The translations under genes were made by a program, and so were the position numbers. DNA of 64,000 nucleotides, taken from positions 186,001-250,000 of the forward strand of contig JALTJN010000515.1 in assembly GCA_027076405.1 (NCBI GenBank), written 5' to 3'. Each line of letters starts with the position of its first letter. Position 1 is the stretch's first letter. The DNA comes from Chromatiales bacterium (GTDB lineage Bacteria > Pseudomonadota > Gammaproteobacteria > UBA6429). Of this stretch, positions 36,148 to 45,325 are shown piece by piece. The notes beneath the pieces are model-generated. The model saw nothing but the letters and a program-made list of their open reading frames with translations, was not told the origin of the DNA and made no database searches.

Positions 36148-38073
36148 TTATTTATTATTTTCGACAAATAGATGATGCCACATTTGTGTGGATATTACAC
36201 CCATGAACGACATATTGTCCTTAAAGCCAATAGCCCGGCCAGCCTGAATTTTGCGTAACAATAAGGCGACTTTAGCAGTATCAAAATACCCAAATTGCTT
36301 AATTTTTGACTCCGAGAGCAAATCAGCCATAATCTCCTGACCTCTTGCAGTCGAACTAAAAGCAGGTATATCAGGTGCACGGTACGGTTGCTTGTGGCGC
36401 CTTGTGATTGAATCTGGAATATATTGCCCCATTGCTTTCTTTAACAAAAACTTTTCATTCAGTGCTTTCATTTTTACTTTTGGATGAAGTTTTTGTGCAA
36501 ACTCAATAACGCGATGATCCAGAAACGGAAATCGTCCCTCAACCGAATTCTTCATTAACATCCGATCCCCTTGCGAGCAAAGCAGATAACCAGCCATAAG
36601 TGATTTTGCTTCTATATATTGTGATCTGTTAAATGTATGCCAGCGAGACAACTCTTGTGGAAAAGTTTTTTCAATGTCCTCGATAGCTGTGTCATTCAGA
36701 GTGGATTTCAGTGAATCTGAATAAAAATCTTTAGTTTTAGCGGTTGTTACCCATCGGGGGATATGGGAAAAATAGGAAAGCTCAGGATTCTCAAGACCTG
36801 CCCCGAAAAATGTCTGTAGATACACCTGTGATTTTCCTGGTGAAATATCAAGATACGGATATAAACGCTTTAACAGCAGTGGTCGAAATGTCGAATTCTT
36901 ATCTTTAGCCCAAAATTGACGTATTTTTGCTTCTTTGAAAATATCATATCCACCTAAAACCTCATCAGAACCTTCCCCTGTTAAAACCACTTTATATTTC
37001 GACTTGTGTACAAGTGATGACAGCATTCCCATCGGTACCGGAGCTGTCCTTAAAATTGGTGCTTCAGTGTGCCAGATAGTCTTCTCAAAATTCTCAGCAA
37101 TATCATTATTAGAACACTGGATCTTTGAGTGCTCTGCATTTAAATACTCTATCAATTCTTTTTGATAATTCGACTCATCCATTTCAGCTTCATCGAATCC
37201 AATTGAAAAGGTGCGTAGCGATGTATCAGTGAAGTTTTTAATAATAGAAACGAGTACTGATGAATCAAGCCCGCCGGAAAGGTAAGCCGCTACAGGGACA
37301 TCAGAGCGCAAACGAATTCTTGTTGCATCGATTAACAACTCCTTAAGTTCATCAGCCAGATCAGCCTCAGAATCCGTTCTATACTCACCATCAGCAGGAT
37401 ACAGCCAGTCCCAGTATTTTCGACGAGTCATTTTATCGTTCTGGAAAACGATGATTTCTCCGGGTGAAACTTCTTCAATTCCACTAAAAAGAGTATGAGG
37501 ACTAACAGGTGACCAAAAAGTAAACAATTGATCTAAGGCGCGAAGATTTAATGATGGTGTATGAGTTAAAGCAGGCAAAATGGCTTTAATTTCAGAGCCA
37601 AAAATGAGTCTTTCATTCTCTTTGGTGAAAAAAAGAGGGGTAATGCCGATACGATCTCGAGTAAGCATTAAAGTTTTAGATGTTTTATCCCACAAAGCAA
37701 TGGCAAATTGGCCATTCAGGTATGAAACAAATCCTTCACCATATTCTTCATACAAATGAACAATAACTTCAGTGTCTGTTTTTGTATAGAATTGATGACC
37801 TTTAAGCTCTAGCTCTTCTCTTAATTCAACGTAATTAAATATCTCTCCGTTAAATACTACCCAAACCGTCTTGTTTTCATTGTGAATTGGCTGTGTACCA
37901 CCAGTAATGTCAATAATACTTAAGCGAGCGTGTGCTAAACCAATGTCGGCATCGCTATAGTAACCACATCCGTCAGGACCACGATGCTCGATCCGAGAAA
38001 TCATTGATTTCAATAATAATTGTTCTGTTTGATGAACAGCAGATGGATGAAATATTCCGGCAATTCCACACAT
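36148..38073 (-). CDS. Asparagine synthase-like amidotransferase, second copy
   Basis: 641 residues. Cys2 in MCGIAGIF and the motif HRGPDGCG mark the glutaminase domain; VVFNGEIFNYVELREELE follows. The synthetase PP-loop is SGGLDSS near residue 268, with LTGEGSDEVLGGYD later. Both active sites look intact, so glutamine-driven amide formation on an adenylated carboxylate is expected. It heads the cassette with the ACP, AMP-ligase, PrmC-like, NadE-like and GNAT genes. It is only moderately similar to the first amidotransferase at 16815, suggesting different substrates rather than recent duplication. Confidence 0.86.
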   Translation of the reverse strand: MCGIAGIFHPSAVHQTEQLLLKSMISRIEHRGPDGCGYYSDADIGLAHARLSIIDITGGTQPIHNENKTVWVVFNGEIFNYVELREELELKGHQFYTKTDTEVIVHLYEEYGEGFVSYLNGQFAIALWDKTSKTLMLTRDRIGITPLFFTKENERLIFGSEIKAILPALTHTPSLNLRALDQLFTFWSPVSPHTLFSGIEEVSPGEIIVFQNDKMTRRKYWDWLYPADGEYRTDSEADLADELKELLIDATRIRLRSDVPVAAYLSGGLDSSVLVSIIKNFTDTSLRTFSIGFDEAEMDESNYQKELIEYLNAEHSKIQCSNNDIAENFEKTIWHTEAPILRTAPVPMGMLSSLVHKSKYKVVLTGEGSDEVLGGYDIFKEAKIRQFWAKDKNSTFRPLLLKRLYPYLDISPGKSQVYLQTFFGAGLENPELSYFSHIPRWVTTAKTKDFYSDSLKSTLNDTAIEDIEKTFPQELSRWHTFNRSQYIEAKSLMAGYLLCSQGDRMLMKNSVEGRFPFLDHRVIEFAQKLHPKVKMKALNEKFLLKKAMGQYIPDSITRRHKQPYRAPDIPAFSSTARGQEIMADLLSESKIKQFGYFDTAKVALLLRKIQAGRAIGFKDNMSFMGVISTQMWHHLFVENNK

Positions 38074-38252
38074 GAGAGCAAAAGTATCCTTTCAAAAAAT
38101 TAGAAAAATGTTCTGATTTTATATCTTATCCATGCAACAACATAAACAAGCTCATTTGGGGGGATTCGTATTATAACCTGTATCACTTAGAAATTGTATT
38201 AGTGTTAAAAAATACTAATATATTATTAAATAATTAACGATTGATAATCACA

Positions 38253-39137
38253 TTACGGTTTAATCCAGCGATAAATATACGATTTTAATAGTAAAATAAC
38301 AGTAATAAGCTTGAATTTGTATTTTAGAGAAACAAATAGCTTATTTGTCGCATCACTATATTGCCTAGACCAAAGTAAAGAACGAGCATATTCATTATAC
38401 AACTTCGACATCACTTTGTTCACAAGCTGCTCTTTACCATTAAATTTGAATCTATTCTTTCTTTGTAACTCTTCTAATACGAATATATTGTCAATGTAAC
38501 TATCCATCCCGGCACTAATACTGTCATTACTGACATGTATTTCAGTCAGTATATTATTGACAAGACCTACATTATATTTAAGAGCCACCCGTAGAAACAA
38601 ATCAATGTCTTCAGCTGTTTTGAGTTCTTCATTGAATCCGTTCATTTCATTAAAGACATCCTTTAACAGAACTACATTTGGTATTCCCAAATAGGGATGA
38701 CAATAAATATCAAAGAAATCAAGAATTGAAAATTCTGGTATCGAATCATCATATATAATTGTTCTATTTCCAGTAATATCGACTAATTCTGCATTACAAG
38801 CCATTAACGCAATATTATTATTTTCGAATTTTTCTAATTGTATTTTGAGTTTATCTTTATGCCATGAATCATCGGAATCTAAAAATGCGATATATTTACC
38901 ATTAGCATTTGCAACACCTGCATTACGAGCACTGGAAACACCTGAATTATTTTGGTAAATAACCTTTATATGGTCCTTGTAGTGTGAAAGAACACTTTTT
39001 GTATTATCTGTAGAACCATCATCTATAATAATAACTTCTAAATTTTGATAAGACTGATTTAAAACTGAATCTATACATTTACCAAGTACATGAGCTCGAT
39101 TAAAGGTTGGGATAATGACACTAACAAGGTTTTTCAT
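38253..39137 (-). CDS. Glycosyltransferase family 2
   Basis: 294 residues from ATG 39137; a GTG eight codons upstream overlaps the previous gene and precedes the GT fold. The catalytic domain starts NLVSVIIPTFNRAHVLGKCI and has IIDDGSTDNTK, GVSSARNAGVANANGKYIAF, the DXD motif in LDSDDSW and TAEDIDLFLRV. A GT-A inverting transferase acting at the cytoplasmic membrane is expected. It has no membrane helices apart from a weak C-terminal hydrophobic patch. It follows the deacetylase at 39145 on the same message. Confidence 0.87.
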   Translation of the reverse strand: MKNLVSVIIPTFNRAHVLGKCIDSVLNQSYQNLEVIIIDDGSTDNTKSVLSHYKDHIKVIYQNNSGVSSARNAGVANANGKYIAFLDSDDSWHKDKLKIQLEKFENNNIALMACNAELVDITGNRTIIYDDSIPEFSILDFFDIYCHPYLGIPNVVLLKDVFNEMNGFNEELKTAEDIDLFLRVALKYNVGLVNNILTEIHVSNDSISAGMDSYIDNIFVLEELQRKNRFKFNGKEQLVNKVMSKLYNEYARSLLWSRQYSDATNKLFVSLKYKFKLITVILLLKSYIYRWIKP

Positions 39138-39144
39138 ATTTATA

Positions 39145-40164
39145 TTAAAAATTGGCAACACGGTGTTTTAAACGGAAAAGTGACAAAGCGAGTAACTCTG
39201 GAGAAAATTCACCATTTTTTCTCGTTACGTCCATTTGATTGATAGCCGTACGACCAAAAAAATAACTATTATTATTTTTTAAAATAAGATTTAAGTGGTT
39301 TCTTCCTGCAAACTGAAATTTATATCCCTGTTTAATCGCAAGCTTATAAATAGATTTATTAACTGAAGAATGAGGGTAAGCCATCGACTCAATATCAGCA
39401 TTTAGAATATCCGCTAAAATCTGTTTACTTTCTTCCAGTTCAAACGCTGGATCTTTTATATCCAACAATGGTTCATGTGTATGTCCATGCGCGCCAAATG
39501 AAACCAAACCGCTTTGATTCATTTCAATGATTTCAGATGCACTTAACATTTGATTAGGTTCACCAAGCAAATAGAGCAAATTATTTATTTCAGCAATAAT
39601 TTTTTCTTTATGATCCGATAGCTGAACCGCAGAGATGATTTCAGACTCTGAAATATCCTTACACAGGGATATGTTATATTTAGACAAGGTTTCAAAAACA
39701 TATTTTAAGAGATTTTTATCCAGGTTGCTTAAAGCATATATAACATCACGCCAATTTAAATACTTATTATTGATAGCTTCTGTAGTACAAAATATTGTAA
39801 TTGGAACCTTCTGTTCTAGAATTAATGGAAAAGCATAATCATAATTATCTTTCCATCCATCATCAAAAGTAATTAATAATGGGTATTCTGGAAGTGCTTT
39901 CTTACCTAAAGAAGCATCAGAAATATCATTAAGAGAAACAGGCGTATAGTGATTTTTAAAAAAACCTAAACATTCTTTAAAAAAAGTGTCCGAAACACTC
40001 CATTCTTTATCTGTCTGTGGCCAGCGGTAATCTGATTTTTTAATAACCCGATGAAAAACAACAACCGTGAGTGCTTTTTTATTTTTTAATAAATGAAATA
40101 CGGACAGTAAACCAGAATTATAAATGAGTCTTTTTAATATATTTTTAACCATATCCCTATTCAT
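39145..40164 (-). CDS. NodB-type polysaccharide deacetylase
   Basis: 339 residues from ATG 40164 (a TTG two codons earlier is the only longer start). Motifs are VVFHRVIKKSDYRWP, LLITFDDGWKDNYDYAFPLI with the catalytic Asp, the metal His pair in SFGAHGHTHEPLLD, and MAYPHSSVNKS, where PHSS replaces the more usual PxG. It is a distinct fifth deacetylase-like gene in the locus. It lacks an obvious signal peptide, like the one at 26635, so some deacetylation may occur before export. It is divergent from the acyltransferase gene. Confidence 0.86.
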   Translation of the reverse strand: MNRDMVKNILKRLIYNSGLLSVFHLLKNKKALTVVVFHRVIKKSDYRWPQTDKEWSVSDTFFKECLGFFKNHYTPVSLNDISDASLGKKALPEYPLLITFDDGWKDNYDYAFPLILEQKVPITIFCTTEAINNKYLNWRDVIYALSNLDKNLLKYVFETLSKYNISLCKDISESEIISAVQLSDHKEKIIAEINNLLYLLGEPNQMLSASEIIEMNQSGLVSFGAHGHTHEPLLDIKDPAFELEESKQILADILNADIESMAYPHSSVNKSIYKLAIKQGYKFQFAGRNHLNLILKNNNSYFFGRTAINQMDVTRKNGEFSPELLALSLFRLKHRVANF

Positions 40165-40404
40165 TTTCAAATATAAATTACTAACACTTAGAACAAAAAA
40201 TAATCAACTTGTTTTTAAATATTCAACCCATATTGACTGGTGTTTTTTTAACCACATTTTAGTCAAAAGTAAACCAGCCCCCCGAAAGGTAGAATTATCA
40301 TACATTCATTAATACATTGATATAGGTATTTATTTATATATAACTAGATTAAATTATCTACAAAAATGCTATTATATTTCTTATAAATATATCAGGGATT
40401 ATAT
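40165..40404. other. Divergent intergenic region before the acyltransferase
   Basis: 240 AT-rich bases between the minus-strand deacetylase/GT unit and the plus-strand acyltransferase/PPTase unit. It should contain both promoters. No convincing gene, operator or terminator was seen. Confidence 0.4.
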
Positions 40405-41595
40405 ATGTCAACCTCCAGACAATACCATTTGGATTCAATGCGTGGACTAGCTGCATTTATTGTCATCATATTACATTTTTTAACTGTATTTTTTCCTTAT
40501 ACTTCTTTTGGGCAACAGCAAGGGTATATTCAGCACTTCAACTGGGAAAATATATTTCACTACTTTCCTTTTAATATTCTAATCTCGGGACGTTTTGCAG
40601 TATGTTTGTTTTTTATATTAAGCGGATATGTACTAAGTTACAGCCTACTTGGTGAAAAAAATAATAAAATCAGGATATTATCATCAATAATCAAACGGCC
40701 AGTACGTTTGGGCGGGCTTGTGATAACAACGATTATCATCGCTGCAATTCTTTGGGATAATAATCTCCTATACAATTTAAAGGTGAGTAAACTTACTCAT
40801 TCAACACCCTACTTTAGCAGTTTGTGGCCAGATCAATTTAATCTACAGCATTTTATAGAAGTTATTTTATTTTCACCGTTTAAAGATGGAACTATTTATA
40901 ACCCTCCTCTTTGGACAATAAGTATCGAATTATATGGTTCAATATTGGTATTTACGCTTGCTCTATTAACCGGAAATTATAAATACAGACTGTTAATATA
41001 TTTGGTAATATTTTATTTTTTACGCGGTTCGCTATATCAGGGTTTTATCATTGGAATGTTGTTATCTGATCTGGATAAAAATTATAAGCAGTATTACATT
41101 AATAAAGTGAACACCATAAATATGACCGTTGTGTTAATTATTGGTTTAGTATATGCCTCAACCCCGGTTTTCTTTAGTGATGATTTATTTAAGCAATCAC
41201 TTTATTCAAAAATACCCGAATTTTATTTCCTCGGCGGTACCTATGCTATGAACGGAGCGGCTATTGTATTTTTCTCAATAAATCTGCTTTCACCTGCAAA
41301 GAAAATTTTAAGTCAGCCTGCATTTAGGTTTCTGGGCGATATTTCATATAGCCTATATGTAATCCATTTTTTAATTATTGGTTCATTTTCTTCGTGGTTA
41401 TTTTTACTCTTAACACAACATACGACATACCTCACAGCAAGTTTATTGGCTATTTTTATCAGCCTCCCGATCATTGTTATCATTTCATATTTAACCACTA
41501 TATATATCGATCAACCAAGCGTACTGGCAGCATCAAAACTTAACAAAATAATTTTAAGCAAGTTTGAAAAACAGACTCCCAACAAGAATCGATAA
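40405..41595 (+). CDS. Acyltransferase 3 family membrane protein (OafA-like)
   Basis: A 396-residue integral membrane protein of about ten helices. The family signature is at the N-terminus: HLDSMRGLAAFIVIILHF with the catalytic His, then FFILSGYVLSYSLL and GRFAVCLFF. The late motif RFLGDISYSLYVIHFLII is also conserved. Acyltransferase 3 proteins acetylate or succinylate sugars of O-antigens, capsules and antibiotics. Here it could act on the exopolysaccharide or on the peptide product. Its end lies 10 bases before the PPTase start, so the two are cotranscribed. Confidence 0.88.
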   Translation: MSTSRQYHLDSMRGLAAFIVIILHFLTVFFPYTSFGQQQGYIQHFNWENIFHYFPFNILISGRFAVCLFFILSGYVLSYSLLGEKNNKIRILSSIIKRPVRLGGLVITTIIIAAILWDNNLLYNLKVSKLTHSTPYFSSLWPDQFNLQHFIEVILFSPFKDGTIYNPPLWTISIELYGSILVFTLALLTGNYKYRLLIYLVIFYFLRGSLYQGFIIGMLLSDLDKNYKQYYINKVNTINMTVVLIIGLVYASTPVFFSDDLFKQSLYSKIPEFYFLGGTYAMNGAAIVFFSINLLSPAKKILSQPAFRFLGDISYSLYVIHFLIIGSFSSWLFLLLTQHTTYLTASLLAIFISLPIIVIISYLTTIYIDQPSVLAASKLNKIILSKFEKQTPNKNR

Positions 41596-41605
41596 TCCGC
41601 ACAGC

Positions 41606-42259
41606 ATGAATAATAATTTATATGACATATCATTTAATTCAAATATAATATTTTTATTTGATCGTATAGAAAATATAAAAGGAGAAATATCAAAAGCAGA
41701 ATACTCTTCGATTAATAATTCTGTCGATAAAAGAAAAAATGAATATATTGCAGGCAGAATACTTACCAAAAAAGCATTAAACCAGCTTCACTTTGATCAT
41801 TATGACTTATTACCCGGAAAAGATAGACAACCATTATGGCCTCCAGGAATTACAGGTAGCATTAGCCATAACAACTCCTATGTTTGTACTGCAGTTTCAT
41901 TATTAAAATATTACGAAGGAATAGGAATAGATGTTGAGGAAGATGAGCATATTGATGCATCTCAGCACAATATAATATTTACAAAAAATGAGCTGGTATG
42001 GATAGAAAGTCTGAACAACGTTAATCAGGAAAACATATACAAAATCATTTTTAGCGCAAAAGAATCATTATACAAATGCATATTTCCTATTGTAAAAAAA
42101 TACATTGATTTCAAACAGGTCGAAATGCAGGTTGATTTATCCAATAAAAATATCAAACTCATCAGCTTAGATAAAGTAGATGATGTTAATATCGAAAATA
42201 TTAGTATTGGATACAAATATATCGACAAACAGATATTCACTTATGCATTGTATAATTAA
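41606..42259 (+). CDS. 4'-Phosphopantetheinyl transferase, EntD/Sfp type
   Basis: 217 residues from ATG 41606; a TTG start 14 codons earlier overlaps the acyltransferase. It has the three Sfp/EntD motifs: GSISHNNSY, GIGIDVEEDE with the Mg-binding Asp and Glu, and FSAKESLYKC. It transfers the phosphopantetheine arm from CoA to carrier domains. The likely clients are the four carrier domains of the NRPS genes at 46951-64000 and perhaps the ACP at 35857. That pairing is inferred from proximity. It ends 2 bases from the convergent GT2 gene. Confidence 0.9.
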   Translation: MNNNLYDISFNSNIIFLFDRIENIKGEISKAEYSSINNSVDKRKNEYIAGRILTKKALNQLHFDHYDLLPGKDRQPLWPPGITGSISHNNSYVCTAVSLLKYYEGIGIDVEEDEHIDASQHNIIFTKNELVWIESLNNVNQENIYKIIFSAKESLYKCIFPIVKKYIDFKQVEMQVDLSNKNIKLISLDKVDDVNIENISIGYKYIDKQIFTYALYN

Positions 42260-42261
42260 AA

Positions 42262-43212
42262 CTATTTTTTAGTATTTTTAATTATCATCATAAAGAACTT
42301 TCCTATTTTTAATCCATAGCGTGTCAATAAACACTTTAATAACGGTATTAGTATACGATTTCTCGATAAAGGTGAAAGTAATAAAGAAGGCGCTAAATAC
42401 GAGATTCTAAAATATTTTATAAATGCTTTAAAATAATGCTCTTGTTCGTATAACCCTTCAGCAACAGGTAAAATAGCTCTCGCTTTTAATACACCTTCAC
42501 CCATTCGTTTTTTATAGCCCGAAAGGCCTTTAACCGCGTCAACACGTAAGTCATCCATGATTTGATTTTGATTTTCAGGTCGCCATTGTCCATGAACACG
42601 ATACTCCAGAACAATTTCAGGAATCAACACAACATTTTTATTCTGGGCAAGTTTAAGCCAAAGCTCATGATCTTCCGCAAAACTGCTACCCTCGTTCCAA
42701 CCTCCTATTGACTTAATAGCTTGAGATTGAAATAAAGTATGGCCGGCAGTAGCCATCCAACCAAGTAGAAGATCATCAAAGATATTTAAATAAGTTATTT
42801 TATTAATTATACGATAATTATCAGTAGCTCCATTTTCATCAAACGTCATATAGCTACCGATACAGGCAATTGCTTTAGGGTAAGTGATTATAGAATCAAA
42901 TAGAAACTGAAGTGAATTCTCGGTTAATAAATCATCATCATCAAGAAACAACACGTATTCACCGTTACTTTTAGCCAAGCCGATATTACGTGCTTTTGAC
43001 CGCTCGACATTATCAGCCATCTTTAAAACATGAATATTCTTATGATTAATTGAACTTAGGTATTCCCATGTGTGATCAGTTGAACAGTCGTCAATGACAA
43101 TCAACTCCCAATTTGAGTAAGACTGATTTTTAACACTGTTTATCGTCTCTTCAAGAAGGTTTCTACGATTATGTGTCGGGATAATTATAGATATGGTTAT
43201 TTGATTAATCAT
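42262..43212 (-). CDS. Glycosyltransferase family 2
   Basis: A 316-residue GT-A enzyme with TISIIIPTHNRRNLLEETI, VIDDCSTDHTWEYL, the DXD motif in FLDDDDLL and EDHELWLKLAQ near residue 190, a common catalytic-base region. The tail is hydrophobic and may be membrane-associated. It is transcribed alone on this strand: the flanking genes on both sides are plus strand, with a 71-base divergent gap to the small hydrolase. It could belong to the polysaccharide or add a sugar to the peptide product; sequence does not decide. Confidence 0.86.
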   Translation of the reverse strand: MINQITISIIIPTHNRRNLLEETINSVKNQSYSNWELIVIDDCSTDHTWEYLSSINHKNIHVLKMADNVERSKARNIGLAKSNGEYVLFLDDDDLLTENSLQFLFDSIITYPKAIACIGSYMTFDENGATDNYRIINKITYLNIFDDLLLGWMATAGHTLFQSQAIKSIGGWNEGSSFAEDHELWLKLAQNKNVVLIPEIVLEYRVHGQWRPENQNQIMDDLRVDAVKGLSGYKKRMGEGVLKARAILPVAEGLYEQEHYFKAFIKYFRISYLAPSLLLSPLSRNRILIPLLKCLLTRYGLKIGKFFMMIIKNTKK

Positions 43213-43283
43213 TTTCTCGTGTACAAATGTTGTTTTATAGGATTATACTTTAGCTAATTGAAGTTCAATATAGTAAATTAAAT

Positions 43284-43817
43284 ATGATTCTTATATTACA
43301 TGGTTGGCAAGGCAGTAATCCGGGACACTGGCAGATCTGGATGAGGGAAAAACTAGAAAAAAATAATATTTCAGTATGCATGCCTGATTTACCAAATAAA
43401 GACTTCCCTATTTTATCCGAATGGTCTGATTTTGTTTGTTCTTTATTTACCAAGTATCCTATCAATAAAGTTGTATGTCATTCTTTAGCAAATGTATTTT
43501 GGGTTCATTTCTCTAACAAATATCCAGAGATACATATACAGAGATTACTACTTGTAGCTCCGGTAAGTTTCAATAAAATAATACCTGAAGCAAAATCATT
43601 TTTTCCTTTACCATGTAAACAAAATATCATTCATTCATCAGATAAAAAACTGCTTGTTTTAAGTAACAATGATCCTTATTGCTCATTAAAGGATGCATAT
43701 TACATAGAAAAATACTTAAACATTAAAACAAAATGGTTGCCTGACTCAGGTCACATTAACATTGACTCCGGTTTTGGTGTCTGGAACTTCGGCTACAAAT
43801 GGATCACAGATAACTAA
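43284..43817 (+). CDS. RBBP9/YdeN-family alpha/beta hydrolase
   Basis: A 177-residue hydrolase. The start ILILHGWQGSNPGHWQIW and the nucleophile elbow VCHSLAN, with Ser in place within C-H-S-L-A, match the RBBP9/YdeN family. The acid is probably the Asp in LSNNDPYC and the general base the His in DSGHINIDSG. RBBP9-like enzymes are serine hydrolases of uncertain substrate. It might serve as a type II thioesterase or esterase for the NRPS operon, but it is on the opposite strand. Its stop overlaps the stop of the convergent GMC oxidoreductase by 4 bases. Confidence 0.78.
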   Translation: MILILHGWQGSNPGHWQIWMREKLEKNNISVCMPDLPNKDFPILSEWSDFVCSLFTKYPINKVVCHSLANVFWVHFSNKYPEIHIQRLLLVAPVSFNKIIPEAKSFFPLPCKQNIIHSSDKKLLVLSNNDPYCSLKDAYYIEKYLNIKTKWLPDSGHINIDSGFGVWNFGYKWITDN

Positions 43818-45325
43818 TTATTCTTTATCCTCTTTGCAATACTATCTGCAACTCTTAATGCTTGTGCCATAACAGTCAATGACGTATTTACGCTACCGGC
43901 AGAAGGTAAAAACGAACTATCAACTACATATAAATTATCAATGTCATGAGTTTTACAATATGTATCCAATACAGATTTTTTCTTGTCATTCCCAAAACGT
44001 AAAGTTCCAACAGGATGCCAGACCATACCACCAACCGGATGACGGGAACAATATGCCCCTAGATATCCCGCTCTCCAAAATACTCGTAAAAATAGCATAC
44101 GCAACTTTCTAAATGTTTTTATATTATTTGGAGTGTAATTAATACTAACGTGACCTTGCTTGGTTATTGATACAAAATTATCATATCTTGGTACTACTTC
44201 ACTCATAATAAAAACAATAATACTTCTTTTAGCAATAAATTTGGCAATAGGTCTGAACCATTTATCAACTTCCAGCCAGACAGGCAACCGCCCTCCGGCC
44301 TGTAACAAACCTAATGGAAATTTATTTTTTCCTTTTCCAAAGTAGAAATCATTTATAGCAAATGTTTTTTGATGGATTTCAGGTATTTTTTTCATAGTTG
44401 GCAATAGAAAAACGCCTGAATTATGACCACAGAAATATCTACCAACAAGTCCAGATGAGTTGGCCAAACCATTTGGATTTTTTTCCGTTGCTGATTTTAA
44501 TAAAAGTGCTGGCGAATCCATAACACCACAGGCAAGTACGTAGATTTTAGACTTTAACTTGTATTCTTCGCCATCCGTATTTACGGTAATTGATGATACT
44601 TTATCATCATTGACGCCTGTATCAATTCTTACACACTCAGTATTTTTTAATAAATCAACATAGCCGGATTTGAAAGCAGGTGTTAAACAGGCTTCTTCCG
44701 TATCCATTTTTCCACCTAACTCACATGCGTAACCATCACAATTTTGGCAAAATTCACATTTTCCATTTTCAGAATAGTCTACTGCCTTTGGAATATAGCT
44801 GACATTTAACCCTTGTTTTTTAAATTTATTGATAAGGGGCTTGATATATTCCTCATGCTCTAATTCTTTATAGGGATACGGTTCAGAGTGATATGGTTCG
44901 GTAATATCTTCATCAACAGAGCCATGAACTTTATAGAGCTTTTCTGCCTGAGTATAATATGGTTCTAAATCATCATATGTAATTGGCCACGCAGGTGATA
45001 TACCATCTAAATGTTTTATCTCGGTAAAATCTTCTCTTCTAAACCGGTATAAAGCTGCACCATAAAGTTTGGTTTGGCCTCCAACGTATGAATGACTATA
45101 TGAATCATATAGGTGACCATTAAATTCCAATTTTGCAGGACTACGATACTTAATTCCAGAAACGCCTTCTGTACTTCGATTTTCAATTTCTTTTGGCAGA
45201 AAATCACCCTTTTCAATTACGAGCACATTAATTTTCTGCTGACTTAACGCATATGCAAGTGTACCTCCTCCTGCACCACTACCAATAATAATGACGTCAT
45301 ATATTTTTTCTCTATCAATTTGCAT
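43814..45325 (-). CDS. GMC-family FAD oxidoreductase
   Basis: A 503-residue glucose-methanol-choline oxidoreductase. The FAD dinucleotide-binding motif is VIIIGSGAGGGTLAYAL near residue 14, followed by GGQTKLYGAALYRFR. The C-terminal catalytic pair is the His in WHPVGTLRFG and the Asn in SVNTSLTVMAQALRVAD. A Cys-rich segment, CEFCQNCDGYAC (about residue 190), occurs in a GMC subgroup and could hold metal or disulfides. It oxidises an alcohol, probably on the peptide or a sugar; the substrate is unknown. It overlaps the hydrolase before it by 11 bases, so it belongs to the NRPS operon as its last gene. Confidence 0.86.
   Translation of the reverse strand: MQIDREKIYDVIIIGSGAGGGTLAYALSQQKINVLVIEKGDFLPKEIENRSTEGVSGIKYRSPAKLEFNGHLYDSYSHSYVGGQTKLYGAALYRFRREDFTEIKHLDGISPAWPITYDDLEPYYTQAEKLYKVHGSVDEDITEPYHSEPYPYKELEHEEYIKPLINKFKKQGLNVSYIPKAVDYSENGKCEFCQNCDGYACELGGKMDTEEACLTPAFKSGYVDLLKNTECVRIDTGVNDDKVSSITVNTDGEEYKLKSKIYVLACGVMDSPALLLKSATEKNPNGLANSSGLVGRYFCGHNSGVFLLPTMKKIPEIHQKTFAINDFYFGKGKNKFPLGLLQAGGRLPVWLEVDKWFRPIAKFIAKRSIIVFIMSEVVPRYDNFVSITKQGHVSINYTPNNIKTFRKLRMLFLRVFWRAGYLGAYCSRHPVGGMVWHPVGTLRFGNDKKKSVLDTYCKTHDIDNLYVVDSSFLPSAGSVNTSLTVMAQALRVADSIAKRIKNN

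Noticed and set aside
41564..41605. TTG start for the phosphopantetheinyl transferase overlapping the acyltransferase
   Set aside because: The ATG at 41606 fits the family length and avoids a 32-base overlap.
16815..43817. Exosortase (XrtA) or PEP-CTERM sorting signal
   Set aside because: No eight-helix exosortase with the Cys/Arg/His motif and no PEP-x-helix-Arg tail was found, although several neighbours belong to XrtA-type families.
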